The position numbers were made by a program, and so were the translations under genes. From Baylisascaris procyonis (lineage: Eukaryota; Nematoda; Chromadorea; Rhabditida; Ascarididae), in assembly GCA_037389465.1 (NCBI GenBank), contig JAZARR010000197.1:2900501-2964500 (forward strand): a DNA stretch of 64,000 nt, given 5' to 3'. The notes under the pieces are model-generated. The model saw only the letters and a program-made list of their open reading frames with translations, did no database searches and was not told where the DNA came from. Below are positions 43,277 to 57,061 of the stretch, piece after piece. Within the stretch, counting starts at the first letter, position 1. Every line of letters starts with the position of its first letter.

Positions 43277-46200
43277 TTGGGTTTAAGCTTAGGCTTAGGC
43301 TTAAGCTTAGGCTTAGGCTTAGGCTTAGGCTTAGGCTTAGGCTTAAACTTAGGCTTAGGCTTAGGCTTAGGCTTAGGCTTAAGCTTAAGCTTAGGCTTAG
43401 GCTTAGGCTTAGGCTTAGGGCTCAGGCTTAATCTTAAGCTTAGGCTTATGCTTAGGCTTAGGCTTAGGCTTAGGCTTATGCTTCAGTTTAGGCTTAAGCT
43501 TAGCCTTAGGCCTAGGCTTAGGCTTAGGCTTAGGCTTAGGCTTAGGGCTTGGGTTTAAGCTTAGGCTTAGGCTTAGGGTTAGGCTTAAACTTAGGCTTAA
43601 GCTTAGGCTTAGACTTAGGCTTAGGCTTAGGCTTAGGCTTAGGCTTAGGCTTAGTTTTAGGCTTAAGCTTAGGCTTAAGCTTGTTCTTAGTCTTAGGCTT
43701 AGGGTTAGCCTTAGGCTTAGGCTTAGGCTTAGGCTTAGGCTTAGGCTTAGGGCTTGGGTTTAAGCTTAGGCTTAGGCTTAGGGTTAGGCTTAAACTTAGG
43801 CTTAGGCTTAGGTTTAGGCTTAGGCTTAGGCTTAGGCTTAAACTTAGGCTTAGGCCTAGGCTTAGGCTTAGGCTTAGGCTTAGGCTTAGGATTAGGCTTA
43901 GGCTTAGGCTTAGGATTAAACTTAGGCTTAAGCTTAGGCTTAGGCTTAGGCTTAGGCTTAGGCTTAGGCTTAACCTTAAGCTTAGGCTTAGGCCTGAGCT
44001 TAGGCTTAGGCTTAGGCTTAGGCTTAAACTTAGGCTTAGGCTTAGGCTTAGGCTTAGGCTTAAACTTAGGCTTAAGCTTAGGCTTAGGCTTAGGCTTAAG
44101 CTTAGGCTTAAGCTTAGGCTTAATCTTAAGCTTAGGATTAGGCTTGAGCTTAGGCTTAGGCTTAGGCTTAGGCTTAGGCTTAATCTTAAGCTTAGGCTTA
44201 GGGCTTGGGTTTAAGCTTAGGCTTAGGCTTAGGCTTAGGCTTAAGCTTAGGCTTAATCTTAAGCTTAGGATTAGGCTTGAGCTTAGGCTTGGGCTTAGGC
44301 TTAGCCTTAGGCTTAGGGCTTGGGCTTAAGCTTAGGCTTAGGCTTAGGCTTAGGCTTCAGTTTAGGCTTAAGCTTAAGCTTAGGCTTAGGTTTAGGCTTA
44401 GGCTTAGGCTTAGGCTTAGGCTTAAACTTAGGCTTAGGCCTAGGCTTAGGGTTAGGCTTAGGCTTAGGCTTAGACTTAGGCTTAGGCTTAGGCTTATGCT
44501 TGGGCTTAGGCTTAGGCTTATACTTAGGCTTAGGCTTAGGCTTAATCTTAAGCTTAGGCTTAAACTTAGGCTTAAGCTTAGGCTTAGGCTTAGGCTTAGG
44601 CCTAGGCTTAGGCTTAATCTTAAGCTTAGGCTTAGGCTTAGGCTTGAGCTTAGGCTTAGGCTTAGGCTTAGGTTTAGGCTTGGGCTTAGGCTTAGGCTTA
44701 GGCTTAGGCTTAGGCTTAAACTGAGGCTTAGGCTTAGGCTTAGGCTTAGGCTTAGGCTTAAACTTAGGGTTAAGCTTAGGCTTAGGCTTAGGCTTAGGCT
44801 TGGGCTTAGGCTTAGGGCTTGGGTTTAAGCTTAGGCTTAGGCTTAGGGTTAGGCTTAGGCTTAGGCTTAGACTTAAACTTAGCCTTAGGCTTAGGCTTAG
44901 ACTTAAGCTTAGACTTAGGGCTTAGGCTTAGGCTTAGGCTTAGGCTTAAACTTAGGCTTAGGCTTAGGCTTAGGCTTAAACTTATACTTAGGCTTAGGCT
45001 TAGGCTTAGGCTTAGGCTTAAACTTAGGCTTAGGCTTAGGCTTAGGCTTAGGCTTAGGCTTAGGCTTAAGCTTAGGCTTAAACTTAGGCTGAATCTTAGG
45101 CTTAGGCTTATGCTTAGGCTTAGGCTTAGGCTTAATCTTAAACATAGGCTTAGGCTTGAGCTTAGGCTTAGGGTTAGGCTTAGGCTTAGGCTTAGGCCTA
45201 GGCTTAAACTTAGGCTTAGGCTTAATCTTAAGCTTAGGCTTAGGGCTTGGGTTTAAGCTTAGGCTAAGGCTTAGGCTTAGGCTTAGGCTTAAACTTAGGC
45301 TTAAGCTTAGGCTTAGGCTTAGGCTTAGGCTTAAGCTTAGGCTTAATCTTAAGCTTAGGATTAGGCTTGAGCTTAGGCTTAGGCTTAGGCTTAGCCTTAG
45401 GCTTAGGGCTTGGGCTTAAGCTTAGGCTTAGCCTTAGGCTAAGGCTTCAGTTTAGGCTTAAGCTTAGGCTTAGGCTTAGGTTTAGGCTTAGGCTTAAACT
45501 TAGGCTTAAACTTAGGCTTAGGCCTAGGCTTAGGCTTAAACTTAGGCTTAGGCTTAGGCTTTGGCTTAAACTTAGGCTTAAGCTTAGGCTTAGGCTTCGG
45601 CTTAGGCTTAAGCTCAGGCTTAATCTTAAGCTTAGGATTAGGCTTGAGCTTAGGCTTAGGCTTAGGCTTAGCCTTAGGCTTAGGGCTTGGGCTTACGCTT
45701 AGGCTTAGGCTTAGGCTTAGGCTTCAGTTTAGGCTTAAGCTTAGGCTTAGGCTTAGGCTTAAACTTAGGCTTAGGCTTAGGCTTAATCTTAAGCTTAGGC
45801 TGAATCTTAGGCTTAGGCTTAGGTTTAGGCTTATGCTTAGGCTTAGGCTTAAACTTACGCTTAAGCTTAGGCTTAGGCTTAGGCTTAGGCTTAATCTTAA
45901 GCTTAGGCTGAATCTTAGGCTTAGGCTTAGGTTTAGGCTTATGCTTAGGCTTAGGCTTAAACTTAGGCTTAAGCTTAGGCTTAGGCTTAGGCTGAGGCTT
46001 AGGCTAAGGCTTAATCTTAAGCTTAGGCTTAGGCTTAGGCTTAGGCTTAATCTTAAGCTTAGGCTTAGGCTTGAGCTTAGGCTTAGGCTTACGCTTATGC
46101 TTCAGTTTAGGCTTAAGCTTAGCCTTAGGCTTAGGCTTAGGCTTAGGGCTTGGGTTTAAGCTTAGGCTTAGGCTTAGGCTTAGGCTTAGACTTAGGCTTA

Positions 46201-49180
46201 GGCTTAGGCTTAAACTTATGCTTAGGCCTAGGCTTAGGCTTAGGCTTAGGCTTAGGCTTAGGCTTAGGCTTAGGCTTAGGGCTTGGGTTTAAGCTTAGGC
46301 TTAGGCTTAAGCTTAGGCTTAGGCTTAGGCTTAGGCTTAGGCTTAGGCTTAAACTTAGGCTTAGGCTTAGGCTTAGGCTTAGGCTTAAGCTTAAGCTTAG
46401 GCTTAGGCTTAGGCTTAGGCTTAGGGCTCAGGCTTAATCTTAAGCTTAGGCTCAATCTTAGGCTTAGGCTTATGCTTAGGCTTAGGCTTAGGCTTATGCT
46501 TCAGTTTAGGCTTAAGCTTAGCCTTAGGCCTAGGCTTAGGCTTAGGCTTAGGCTTAGGCTTAGGGCTTGGGTTTAAGCTTAGGCTTAGGCTTAGGGTTAG
46601 GCTTAAACTTAGGCTTAAGCTTAGGCTTAGACTTAGGCTTAGGCTTAGGCTTAGGCTTAGGCTTAGGCTTAGTTTTAGGCTTAAGCTTAGGCTTAAGCTT
46701 GTTCTTAGTCTTAGGCTTAGGGTTAGCCTTAGGCTTAGGCTTAGGCTTAGGCTTAGGGCTTGGGTTTAAGCTTAGGCTTAGGCTTAGGGTTAGGCTTAAA
46801 CTTAGGCTTAGGCTTAGGTTTAGGCTTAGGCTTAGGCTTAGGCTTAAACTTAGGCTTAGGCCTAGGCTTAGGCTTAGGCTTAGGCTTAGGCTTAGGATTA
46901 GGCTTAGGCTTAGGCTTAGGATTAAACTTAGGCTTAAGCTTAGGCTTAGGCTTAGGCTTAGGCTTAGGCTTAGGCTTAACCTTAAGCTTAGGCTTAGGCC
47001 TGAGCTTAGGCTTAGGCTTAGGCTTAGGCTTAAACTTAGGCTTAGGCTTAGGCTTAGGCTTAGGCTTAAACTTAGGCTTAAGCTTAGGCTTAGGCTTAGG
47101 CTTAAGCTTAGGCTTAAGCTTAGGCTTAATCTTAAGCTTAGGATTAGGCTTGAGCTTAGGCTTAGGCTTAGGCTTAGGCTTAGGCTTAATCTTAAGCTTA
47201 GGCTTAGGGCTTGGGTTTAAGCTTAGGCTTAGGCTTAGGCTTAGGCTTAAGCTTAGGCTTAATCTTAAGCTTAGGATTAGGCTTGAGCTTAGGCTTAGGC
47301 TTAGGCTTAGCCTTAGGCTTAGGGCTTGGGCTTAAGCTTAGGCTTAGGCTTAGGCTTAGGCTTCAGTTTAGGCTTAAGCTTAAGCTTAGGCTTAGGTTTA
47401 GGCTTAGGCTTAGGCTTAGGCTTAAACTTAGGCTTAGGCCTAGGCTTAGGGTTAGGCTTAGGCTTAGGCTTAGACTTAGGCTTAGGCTTAGGCTTATGCT
47501 TGGGCTTAGGCTTAGGCTTATACTTAGGCTTAGGCTTAGGCTTAATCTTAAGCTTAGGCTTAAACTTAGGCTTAAGCTTAGGCTTAGGCTTAGGCTTAGG
47601 CCTAGGCTTAGGCTTAATCTTAAGCTTAGGCTTAGGCTTAGGCTTGAGCTTAGGCTTAGGCTTAGGCTTAGGTTTAGGCTTGGGCTTAGGCTTAGGCTTA
47701 GGCTTAGGCTTAGGCTTAAACTTAGGCTTAGGCTTAGGCTTAGGCTTAGGCTTAGGCTTAAACTTAGGGTTAAGCTTAGGCTTAGGCTTAGGCTTAGGCT
47801 TGGGCTTAGGCTTAGGGCTTGGGTTTAAGCTTAGGCTTAGGCTTAGGGTTAGGCTTAGGCTTAGGCTTAGACTTAAACTTAGCCTTAGGCTTAGGCTTAG
47901 ACTTAAGCTTAGACTTAGGGCTTAGGCTTAGGCTTAGGCTTAGGCTTAAACTTAGGCTTAGGCTTAGGCTTAGGCTTAAACTTATACTTAGGCTTAGGCT
48001 TAGGCTTAGGCTTAGGCTTAAACTTAGGCTTAGGCTTAGGCTTAGGCTTAGGCTTAGGCTTAGGCTTAAGCTTAGGCTTAAACTTAGGCTGAATCTTAGG
48101 CTTAGGCTTATGCTTAGGCTTAGGCTTAGGCTTAATCTTAAACATAGGCTTAGGCTTGAGCTTAGGCTTAGGGTTAGGCTTAGGCTTAGGCTTAGGCCTA
48201 GGCTTAAACTTAGGCTTAGGCTTAATCTTAAGCTTAGGCTTAGGGCTTGGGTTTAAGCTTAGGCTAAGGCTTAGGCTTAGGCTTAGGCTTAAACTTAGGC
48301 TTAAGCTTAGGCTTAGGCTTAGGCTTAGGCTTAAGCTTAGGCTTAATCTTAAGCTTAGGATTAGGCTTGAGCTTAGGCTTAGGCTTAGGCTTAGCCTTAG
48401 GCTTAGGGCTTGGGCTTAAGCTTAGGCTTAGCCTTAGGCTAAGGCTTCAGTTTAGGCTTAAGCTTAGGCTTAGGCTTAGGTTTAGGCTTAGGCTTAAACT
48501 TAGGCTTAAACTTAGGCTTAGGCCTAGGCTTAGGCTTAAACTTAGGCTTAGGCTTAGGCTTTGGCTTAAACTTAGGCTTAAGCTTAGGCTTAGGCTTCGG
48601 CTTAGGCTTAAGCTCAGGCTTAATCTTAAGCTTAGGATTAGGCTTGAGCTTAGGCTTAGGCTTAGGCTTAGCCTTAGGCTTAGGGCTTGGGCTTACGCTT
48701 AGGCTTAGGCTTAGGCTTAGGCTTCAGTTTAGGCTTAAGCTTAGGCTTAGGCTTAGGCTTAAACTTAGGCTTAGGCTTAGGCTTAGGCTTAGGCTTAGGC
48801 TTAATCTTAAGCTTAGGCTGAATCTTAGGCTTAGGCTTAGGTTTAGGCTTATGCTTAGGCTTAGGCTTAAACTTACGCTTAAGCTTAGGCTTAGGCTTAG
48901 GCTTAGGCTTAATCTTAAGCTTAGGCTGAATCTTAGGCTTAGGCTTAGGTTTAGGCTTATGCTTAGGCTTAGGCTTAAACTTAGGCTTAAGCTTAGGCTT
49001 AGGCTTAGGCTGAGGCTTAGGCTAAGGCTTAATCTTAAGCTTAGGCTTAGGCTTAGGCTTAGGCTTAATCTTAAGCTTAGGCTTAGGCTTGAGCTTAGGC
49101 TTAGGCTTACGCTTATGCTTCAGTTTAGGCTTAAGCTTAGCCTTAGGCTTAGGCTTAGGCTTAGGGCTTGGGTTTAAGCT
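43277..49180 (+). repeat. Higher-order tandem duplication, ~3.0-kb unit
   Basis: Unit 43,277-46,282 is followed by a second copy from 46,283. The offset is 3,006 at first and exactly 3,000 from about 44,819. Over about 44,761-45,780 against 47,761-48,780 the printed sequence looks identical; a single base differs just before (44,722 against 47,722). Near 45,781 the second copy gains 18 bp. Confidence 0.85.
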
Positions 49181-49578
49181 TAGGCTTAGGCTTAGGCTTA
49201 GGCTTAGACTTAGGCTTAGGCTTAGGCTTAAACTTATGCTTAGGCTTAGGCTTAGGCTTAGGCTAAGGCTTACGCTTAGGCTTAATCTTAAGCTTAGGCT
49301 TAGGCTTAGGCTTAGGCTTAGGGCTCAGGCTTAATCTTAAGCTTAGGCTCAATCTTAGACTTAGGCTTAGGCTTAGGTTTATGCTTAGGCTTAGGCTTAG
49401 GCTTAGGCTTATGCTTCAGTTTAGGCTTAAGCTTAGCCTTAGGCCTAGGCTTAGGCTTAGGCTTAGGCTTAGGCTTAGGGCTTGGGTTTAAGCATAGGCT
49501 TAGGCTTAGGGTTAGGCTTAAACTTAGGCTTAGGCCTAGGCTTAGGCTTAGGCTTAATCTTAAGCTTAGGCTTAGGGC

Positions 49579-52500
49579 TTGGGTTTAAGCTTAGGCTTAG
49601 GCTTAGGGTTAGGCTTAGGCTTAGACTTAGGCTTAGACTTAGGGCTTAGGCTTAGGCTTAGGCTTAGGCTTAGGCTTAGGCTTAGGCTTAAGCTTAGGCT
49701 TAATCTTAAGTTTAGGCTTAGGCTGAATCTTAGGCTTAGGCTTAGGCTTAGGATTATGCTTAGGCTTAGGCTTAGGCTTAGGCTTAGGCTCAGTTTTAGG
49801 CTTAAGCTTAGGCTTAAGCTTGTTCTTAGTCTTAGGCTTAGGGTTAGCCTTAGGCTTAGGCTTAGGCTTAGGGCTTGGGTTTAAGCTTAGGCTTAGGCTT
49901 AGGGTTAGGCTTAAACTTAGGCTTAGGCTTAGGTTTAGGCTTAGGCTTAGGCTTAGGCTTAAACTTAGGCTTAGGCCTAGGCCTAGGCTTAGGCTTAGGC
50001 TTAGGCTTAGGATTAGGCTTAGGCTTAGGCTTAGGATTAAACTTAGGCTTCAGCTTAGGCTTAGGCTTAGGCTTAGGCTTAGGCTTAGGCTTAGGCTTAG
50101 GCTTAGGGCTTGGGTTTAAGCTTAGGCTTAGGCTTAGGGTTAGGCTTAAACTTAGGCTTAGGCTTAGGTTTAGGCTTAGACTTAAGCTTAGGCTTAGGCT
50201 TCGGCTTAGGCTTAGGCTTAGGCTTAGGGCTTGGGTTTAAGCTTAGGCTTAGGCTTAGGGTTAGGCTTAAACTTAGGCTTAGGCTTAGGTTTAGGCTTAG
50301 GCTTAGGCTTAGGATTAAACTTAGGCTTAAGCTTAGGCTTAGGCTTAGGCTTAGGCTTAGGCTTAGGGCTTGGGTTTAAGCTTAGGCTTAGGCTTAGGGT
50401 TAGGCTTAAACTTAGGCTTAGGCTTAGGTTTAGGCTTAGGCTTAGGCTTAGGCTTAAACTTAGGCTTAGGCCTAGGCTTAGGCTTAGGCTTAGGCTTAGG
50501 CTTAGGCTTAGGCTTAGGCTTAGGGCTTGGGTTTAAGCTTAGGCTTAGGCTTAAGCTTAGGCTTAGGCTTAGGCTTAGGCTTAGGCTTAAACTTAGGCTT
50601 AGGCTTAGGCTTAGGCTTAGGCTTAGGCTTAAGCTTAAGCTTAGGCTTAGGCTTAGGCTTAGGCTTAGGGCTCAGGCTTAATCTTAAGCTTAGGCTCAAT
50701 CTTAGGCTTAGGCTTATGCTTAGGCTTAGGCTTAGGCTTATGCTTCAGTTTAGGCTTAAGCTTAGCCTTAGGCCTAGGCTTAGGCTTAGGCTTAGGCTTA
50801 GGCTTAGGGCTTGGGTTTAAGCTTAGGCTTAGGCTTAGGGTTAGGCTTAAACTTAGGCTTAAGCTTAGGCTTAGACTTAGGCTTAGGCTTAGGCTTAGGC
50901 TTAGGCTTAGGCTTAGTTTTAGGCTTAAGCTTAGGCTTAAGCTTGTTCTTAGTCTTAGGCTTAGGGTTAGCCTTAGGCTTAGGCTTAGGCTTAGGCTTAG
51001 GCTTAGGGCTTGGGTTTAAGCTTAGGCTTAGGCTTAGGGTTAGGCTTAAACTTAGGCTTAGGCTTAGGTTTAGGCTTAGGCTTAGGCTTAGGCTTAAACT
51101 TAGGCTTAGGCCTAGGCTTAGGCTTAGGCTTAGGCTTAGGCTTAGGATTAGGCTTAGGCTTAGGATTAAACTTAGGCTTAAGCTTAGGCTTAGGCTTAGG
51201 CTTAGGCTTAGGCTTAGGCTTAACCTTAAGCTTAGGCTTAGGCCTGAGCTTAGGCTTAGGCTTAGGCTTAGGCTTAGGCTTAGGCTTAAACTTAGGCTTA
51301 GGCTTAGGCTTAGGCTTAGGCTTAAACTTAGGCTTAAGGTTAGGCTTAGGCTTAGGCTTAGGCTTAGGCTTAATCTTAAGCTTAGGCTTAGGCTTAGGCT
51401 TAGGCTTAAACTTAGGCTTAGGCTTAATCTTAAGCTTAGGCTTAGGGCTTGGGTTTAAGCTTAGGCTAAGGCTTAGGCTTAGGCTTAGGCTTAAACTTAG
51501 GCTTAAGCTTAGGCTTAGGCTTAGGCTTAGGCTTAAGCTTAGGCTTAATCTTAAGCTTAGGATTAGGCTTGAGCTTAGGCTTAGGCTTAGGCTTAGCCTT
51601 AGGCTTAGGGCTTGGGCTTAAGCTTAGGCTTAGCCTTAGGCTAAGGCTTCAGTTTAGGCTTAAGCTTAGGCTTAGGCTTAGGTTTAGGCTTAGGCTTAAA
51701 CTTAGGCTTAAACCTAGGCTTAGGCCTAGGCTTAGGCTTAAACTTAGGCTTAGGCTTAGGCTTTGGCTTAAACTTAGGCTTAAGCTTAGGCTTAGGCTTC
51801 GGCTTAGGCTTAAGCTCAGGCTTAATCTTAAGCTTAGGATTAGGCTTGAGCTTAGGCTTAGGCTTAGGCTTAGCCTTAGGCTTAGGGCTTGGGCTTACGC
51901 TTAGGCTTAGGCTTAGGCTTAGGCTTCAGTTTAGGCTTAAGCTTAGGCTTAGGCTTAGGCTTAAACTTAGGCTTAGGCTTAGGCTTAGGCTTAGGCTTAG
52001 GCTTAATCTTAAGCTTAGGCTGAATCTTAGGCTTAGGCTTAGGTTTAGGCTTATGCTTAGGCTTAGGCTTAAACTTACGCTTAAGCTTAGGCTTAGGCTT
52101 AGGCTTAGGCTTAATCTTAAGCTTAGGCTGAATCTTAGGCTTAGGCTTAGGTTTAGGCTTATGCTTAGGCTTAGGCTTAAACTTAGGCTTAAGCTTAGGC
52201 TTAGGCTTAGGCTGAGGCTTAGGCTAAGGCTTAATCTTAAGCTTAGGCTTAGGCTTAGGCTTAGGCTTAATCTTAAGCTTAGGCTTAGGCTTGAGCTTAG
52301 GCTTAGGCTTACGCTTATGCTTCAGTTTAGGCTTAAGCTTAGCCTTAGGCTTAGGCTTAGGCTTAGGGCTTGGGTTTAAGCTTAGGCTTAGGCTTAGGCT
52401 TAGGCTTAGACTTAGGCTTAGGCTTAGGCTTAAACTTATGCTTAGGCTTAGGCTTAGGCTTAGGCTAAGGCTTACGCTTAGGCTTAATCTTAAGCTTAGG

Positions 52501-55500
52501 CTTAGGCTTAGGCTTAGGCTTAGGGCTCAGGCTTAATCTTAAGCTTAGGCTCAATCTTAGACTTAGGCTTAGGCTTAGGTTTATGCTTAGGCTTAGGCTT
52601 AGGCTTAGGCTTATGCTTCAGTTTAGGCTTAAGCTTAGCCTTAGGCCTAGGCTTAGGCTTAGGCTTTGGCTTAGGCTTAGGGCTTGGGTTTAAGCATAGG
52701 CTTAGGCTTAGGGTTAGGCTTAAACTTAGGCTTAGGCCTAGGCTTAGGCTTAGGCTTAATCTTAAGCTTAGGCTTAGGGCTTGGGTTTAAGCTTAGGCTT
52801 AGGCTTAGGGTTAGGCTTAGGCTTAGACTTAGGCTTAGACTTAGGGCTTAGGCTTAGGCTTAGGCTTAGGCTTAGGCTTAGGCTTAGGCTTAGGCTTAAG
52901 CTTAGGCTTAATCTTAAGTTTAGGCTTAGGCTGAATCTTAGGCTTAGGCTTAGGCTTAGGATTATGCTTAGGCTTAGGCTTAGGCTTAGGCTTAGGCTAA
53001 GGCTTACGCTTAGGCTTAATCTTAAGCTTAGGCTTAGGCTTAGGCTTAGGCTTAGGGCTCAGGCTTAATCTTAAGCTTAGGCTCAATCTTAGACTTAGGC
53101 TTAGGCTTAGGTTTATGCTTAGGCTTAGGCTTAGGCTTAGGCTTATGCTTCAGTTTAGGCTTAAGCTTAGCCTTAGGCCTAGGCTTAGGCTTAGGCTTAG
53201 GCTTAGGCTTAGGGCTTGGGTTTAAGCATAGGCTTAGGCTTAGGGTTAGGCTTAAACTTAGGCTTAGGCCTAGGCTTAGGCTTAGGCTTAATCTTAAGCT
53301 TAGGCTTAGGGCTTGGGTTTAAGCTTAGGCTTAGGCTTAGGGTTAGGCTTAGGCTTAGACTTAGGCTTAGACTTAGGGCTTAGGCTTAGGCTTAGGCTTA
53401 GGCTTAGGCTTAGGCTTAGGCTTAAGCTTAGGCTTAATCTTAAGTTTAGGCTTAGGCTGAATCTTAGGCTTAGGCTTAGGCTTAGGATTATGCTTAGGCT
53501 TAGGCTTAGGCTTAGGCTTAGGCTCAGTTTTAGGCTTAAGCTTAGGCTTAAGCTTGTTCTTAGTCTTAGGCTTAGGGTTAGCCTTAGGCTTAGGCTTAGG
53601 CTTAGGGCTTGGGTTTAAGCTTAGGCTTAGGCTTAGGGTTAGGCTTAAACTTAGGCTTAGGCTTAGGTTTAGGCTTAGGCTTAGGCTTAGGCTTAAACTT
53701 AGGCTTAGGCCTAGGCCTAGGCTTAGGCTTAGGCTTAGGCTTAGGATTAGGCTTAGGCTTAGGCTTAGGATTAAACTTAGGCTTCAGCTTAGGCTTAGGC
53801 TTAGGCTTAGGCTTAGGCTTAGGCTTAGGCTTAGGCTTAGGGCTTGGGTTTAAGCTTAGGCTTAGGCTTAGGGTTAGGCTTAAACTTAGGCTTAGGCTTA
53901 GGTTTAGGCTTAGGCTTAAGCTTAGGCTTAGGCTTCGGCTTAGGCTTAGGCTTAGGCTTAGGGCTTGGGTTTAAGCTTAGGCTTAGGCTTAGGGTTAGGC
54001 TTAAACTTAGGCTTAGGCTTAGGTTTAGGCTTAGGCTTAGGCTTAGGATTAAACTTAGGCTTAAGCTTAGGCTTAGGCTTAGGCTTAGGCTTAGGCTTAG
54101 GGCTTGGGTTTAAGCTTAGGCTTAGGCTTAGGGTTAGGCTTAAACTTAGGCTTAGGCTTAGGTTTAGGCTTAGGCTTAGGCTTAGGCTTAAACTTAGGCT
54201 TAGGCCTAGGCTTAGGCTTAGGCTCAGGCTTAGGCTTAGGCTTAGGCTTAGGCTTAGGGCTTGGGTTTAAGCTTAGGCTTAGGCTTAAGCTTAGGCTTAG
54301 GCTTAGGCTTAGGCTTAGGCTTAAACTTAGGCTTAGGCTTAGGCTTAGGCTTAGGCTTAGGCTTAAGCTTAAGCTTAGGCTTAGGCTTAGGCTTAGGCTT
54401 AGGGCTCAGGCTTAATCTTAAGCTTAGGCTCAATCTTAGGCTTAGGCTTATGCTTAGGCTTAGGCTTAGGCTTATGCTTCAGTTTAGGCTTAAGCTTAGC
54501 CTTAGGCCTAGGCTTAGGCTTAGGCTTAGGCTTAGGCTTAGGGCTTGGGTTTAAGCTTAGGCTTAGGCTTAGGGTTAGGCTTAAACTTAGGCTTAAGCTT
54601 AGGCTTAGACTTAGGCTTAGGCTTAGGCTTAGGCTTAGGCTTAGGCTTAGTTTTAGGCTTAAGCTTAGGCTTAAGCTTGTTCTTAGTCTTAGGCTTAGGG
54701 TTAGCCTTAGGCTTAGGCTTAGGCTTAGGCTTAGGCTTAGGGCTTGGGTTTAAGCTTAGGCTTAGGCTTAGGGTTAGGCTTAAACTTAGGCTTAGGCTTA
54801 GGTTTAGGCTTAGGCTTAGGCTTAGGCTTAAACTTAGGCTTAGGCCTAGGCTTAGGCTTAGGCTTAGGCTTAGGCTTAGGATTAGGCTTAGGCTTAGGAT
54901 TAAACTTAGGCTTAAGCTTAGGCTTAGGCTTAGGCTTAGGCTTAGGCTTAGGCTTAACCTTAAGCTTAGGCTTAGGCCTGAGCTTAGGCTTAGGCTTAGG
55001 CTTAGGCTTAGGCTTAGGCTTAAACTTAGGCTTAGGCTTAGGCTTAGGCTTAGGCTTAAACTTAGGCTTAAGGTTAGGCTTAGGCTTAGGCTTAGGCTTA
55101 GGCTTAATCTTAAGCTTAGGCTTAGGCTTAGGCTTAGGCTTAAACTTAGGCTTAGGCTTAATCTTAAGCTTAGGCTTAGGGCTTGGGTTTAAGCTTAGGC
55201 TAAGGCTTAGGCTTAGGCTTAGGCTTAAACTTAGGCTTAAGCTTAGGCTTAGGCTTAGGCTTAGGCTTAAGCTTAGGCTTAATCTTAAGCTTAGGATTAG
55301 GCTTGAGCTTAGGCTTAGGCTTAGGCTTAGCCTTAGGCTTAGGGCTTGGGCTTAAGCTTAGGCTTAGCCTTAGGCTAAGGCTTCAGTTTAGGCTTAAGCT
55401 TAGGCTTAGGCTTAGGTTTAGGCTTAGGCTTAAACTTAGGCTTAAACCTAGGCTTAGGCCTAGGCTTAGGCTTAAACTTAGGCTTAGGCTTAGGCTTTGG

Positions 55501-57061
55501 CTTAAACTTAGGCTTAAGCTTAGGCTTAGGCTTCGGCTTAGGCTTAAGCTCAGGCTTAATCTTAAGCTTAGGATTAGGCTTGAGCTTAGGCTTAGGCTTA
55601 GGCTTAGCCTTAGGCTTAGGGCTTGGGCTTACGCTTAGGCTTAGGCTTAGGCTTAGGCTTCAGTTTAGGCTTAAGCTTAGGCTTAGGCTTAGGCTTAAAC
55701 TTAGGCTTAGGCTTAGGCTTAGGCTTAGGCTTAGGCTTAATCTTAAGCTTAGGCTGAATCTTAGGCTTAGGCTTAGGTTTAGGCTTATGCTTAGGCTTAG
55801 GCTTAAACTTACGCTTAAGCTTAGGCTTAGGCTTAGGCTTAGGCTTAATCTTAAGCTTAGGCTGAATCTTAGGCTTAGGCTTAGGTTTAGGCTTATGCTT
55901 AGGCTTAGGCTTAAACTTAGGCTTAAGCTTAGGCTTAGGCTTAGGCTGAGGCTTAGGCTAAGGCTTAATCTTAAGCTTAGGCTTAGGCTTAGGCTTAGGC
56001 TTAATCTTAAGCTTAGGCTTAGGCTTGAGCTTAGGCTTAGGCTTACGCTTATGCTTCAGTTTAGGCTTAAGCTTAGCCTTAGGCTTAGGCTTAGGCTTAG
56101 GGCTTGGGTTTAAGCTTAGGCTTAGGCTTAGGCTTAGGCTTAGACTTAGGCTTAGGCTTAGGCTTAAACTTATGCTTAGGCTTAGGCTTAGGCTTAGGCT
56201 AAGGCTTACGCTTAGGCTTAATCTTAAGCTTAGGCTTAGGCTTAGGCTTAGGCTTAGGGCTCAGGCTTAATCTTAAGCTTAGGCTCAATCTTAGACTTAG
56301 GCTTAGGCTTAGGTTTATGCTTAGGCTTAGGCTTAGGCTTAGGCTTATGCTTCAGTTTAGGCTTAAGCTTAGCCTTAGGCCTAGGCTTAGGCTTAGGCTT
56401 AGGCTTAGGCTTAGGGCTTGGGTTTAAGCATAGGCTTAGGCTTAGGGTTAGGCTTAAACTTAGGCTTAGGCCTAGGCTTAGGCTTAGGCTTAATCTTAAG
56501 CTTAGGCTTAGGGCTTGGGTTTAAGCTTAGGCTTAGGCTTAGGGTTAGGCTTAGGCTTAGACTTAGGCTTAGACTTAGGGCTTAGGCTTAGGCTTAGGCT
56601 TAGGCTTAGGCTTAGGCTTAGGCTTAGGCTTAAGCTTAGGCTTAATCTTAAGTTTAGGCTTAGGCTCAATCTTAGGCTTAGGCTTAGGCTTAGGATTATG
56701 CTTAGGCTTAGGCTTAGGCTTAGGCTTAGGCTCAGTTTTAGGCTTAAGCTTAGGCTTAAGCTTGTTCTTAGTCTTAGGCTTAGGGTTAGCCTTAGGCTTA
56801 GGCTTAGGCTTAGGGCTTGGGTTTAAGCTTAGGCTTAGGCTTAGGGTTAGGCTTAAACTTAGGCTTAGGCTTAGGTTTAGGCTTAGGCTTAGGCTTAGGC
56901 TTAAACTTAGGCTTAGGCCTAGGCCTAGGCTTAGGCTTAGGCTTAGGCTTAGGATTAGGCTTAGGCTTAGGCTTAGGATTAAACTTAGGCTTCAGCTTAG
57001 GCTTAGGCTTAGGCTTAGGCTTAGGCTTAGGCTTAGGCTTAGGCTTAGGGCTTGGGTTTAA
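49579..57061 (+). repeat. Higher-order tandem duplication, 3,734-bp unit
   Basis: Variant strings at 49,579, 50,811, 51,569, 51,846 and 52,781 recur exactly 3,734 bp later (53,313, 54,545, 55,303, 55,580, 56,515). The previous copy of the same block lies 3,202 bp to the left for its left part (48,644 to 51,846) and the next copy 3,202 bp to the right (54,261 to 57,463). The difference, 532 bp, is the separate insertion at about 52,537-53,068. Confidence 0.85.
52537..53600 (+). repeat. 532-bp tandem duplication inside the array
   Basis: The string starting at 52,781 repeats at 53,313, and the segment ending at 52,536 matches that ending at 53,068. This 532-bp duplication turns a 3,202-bp unit into the 3,734-bp unit, dating it after the larger repeat formed. 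Confidence 0.75.
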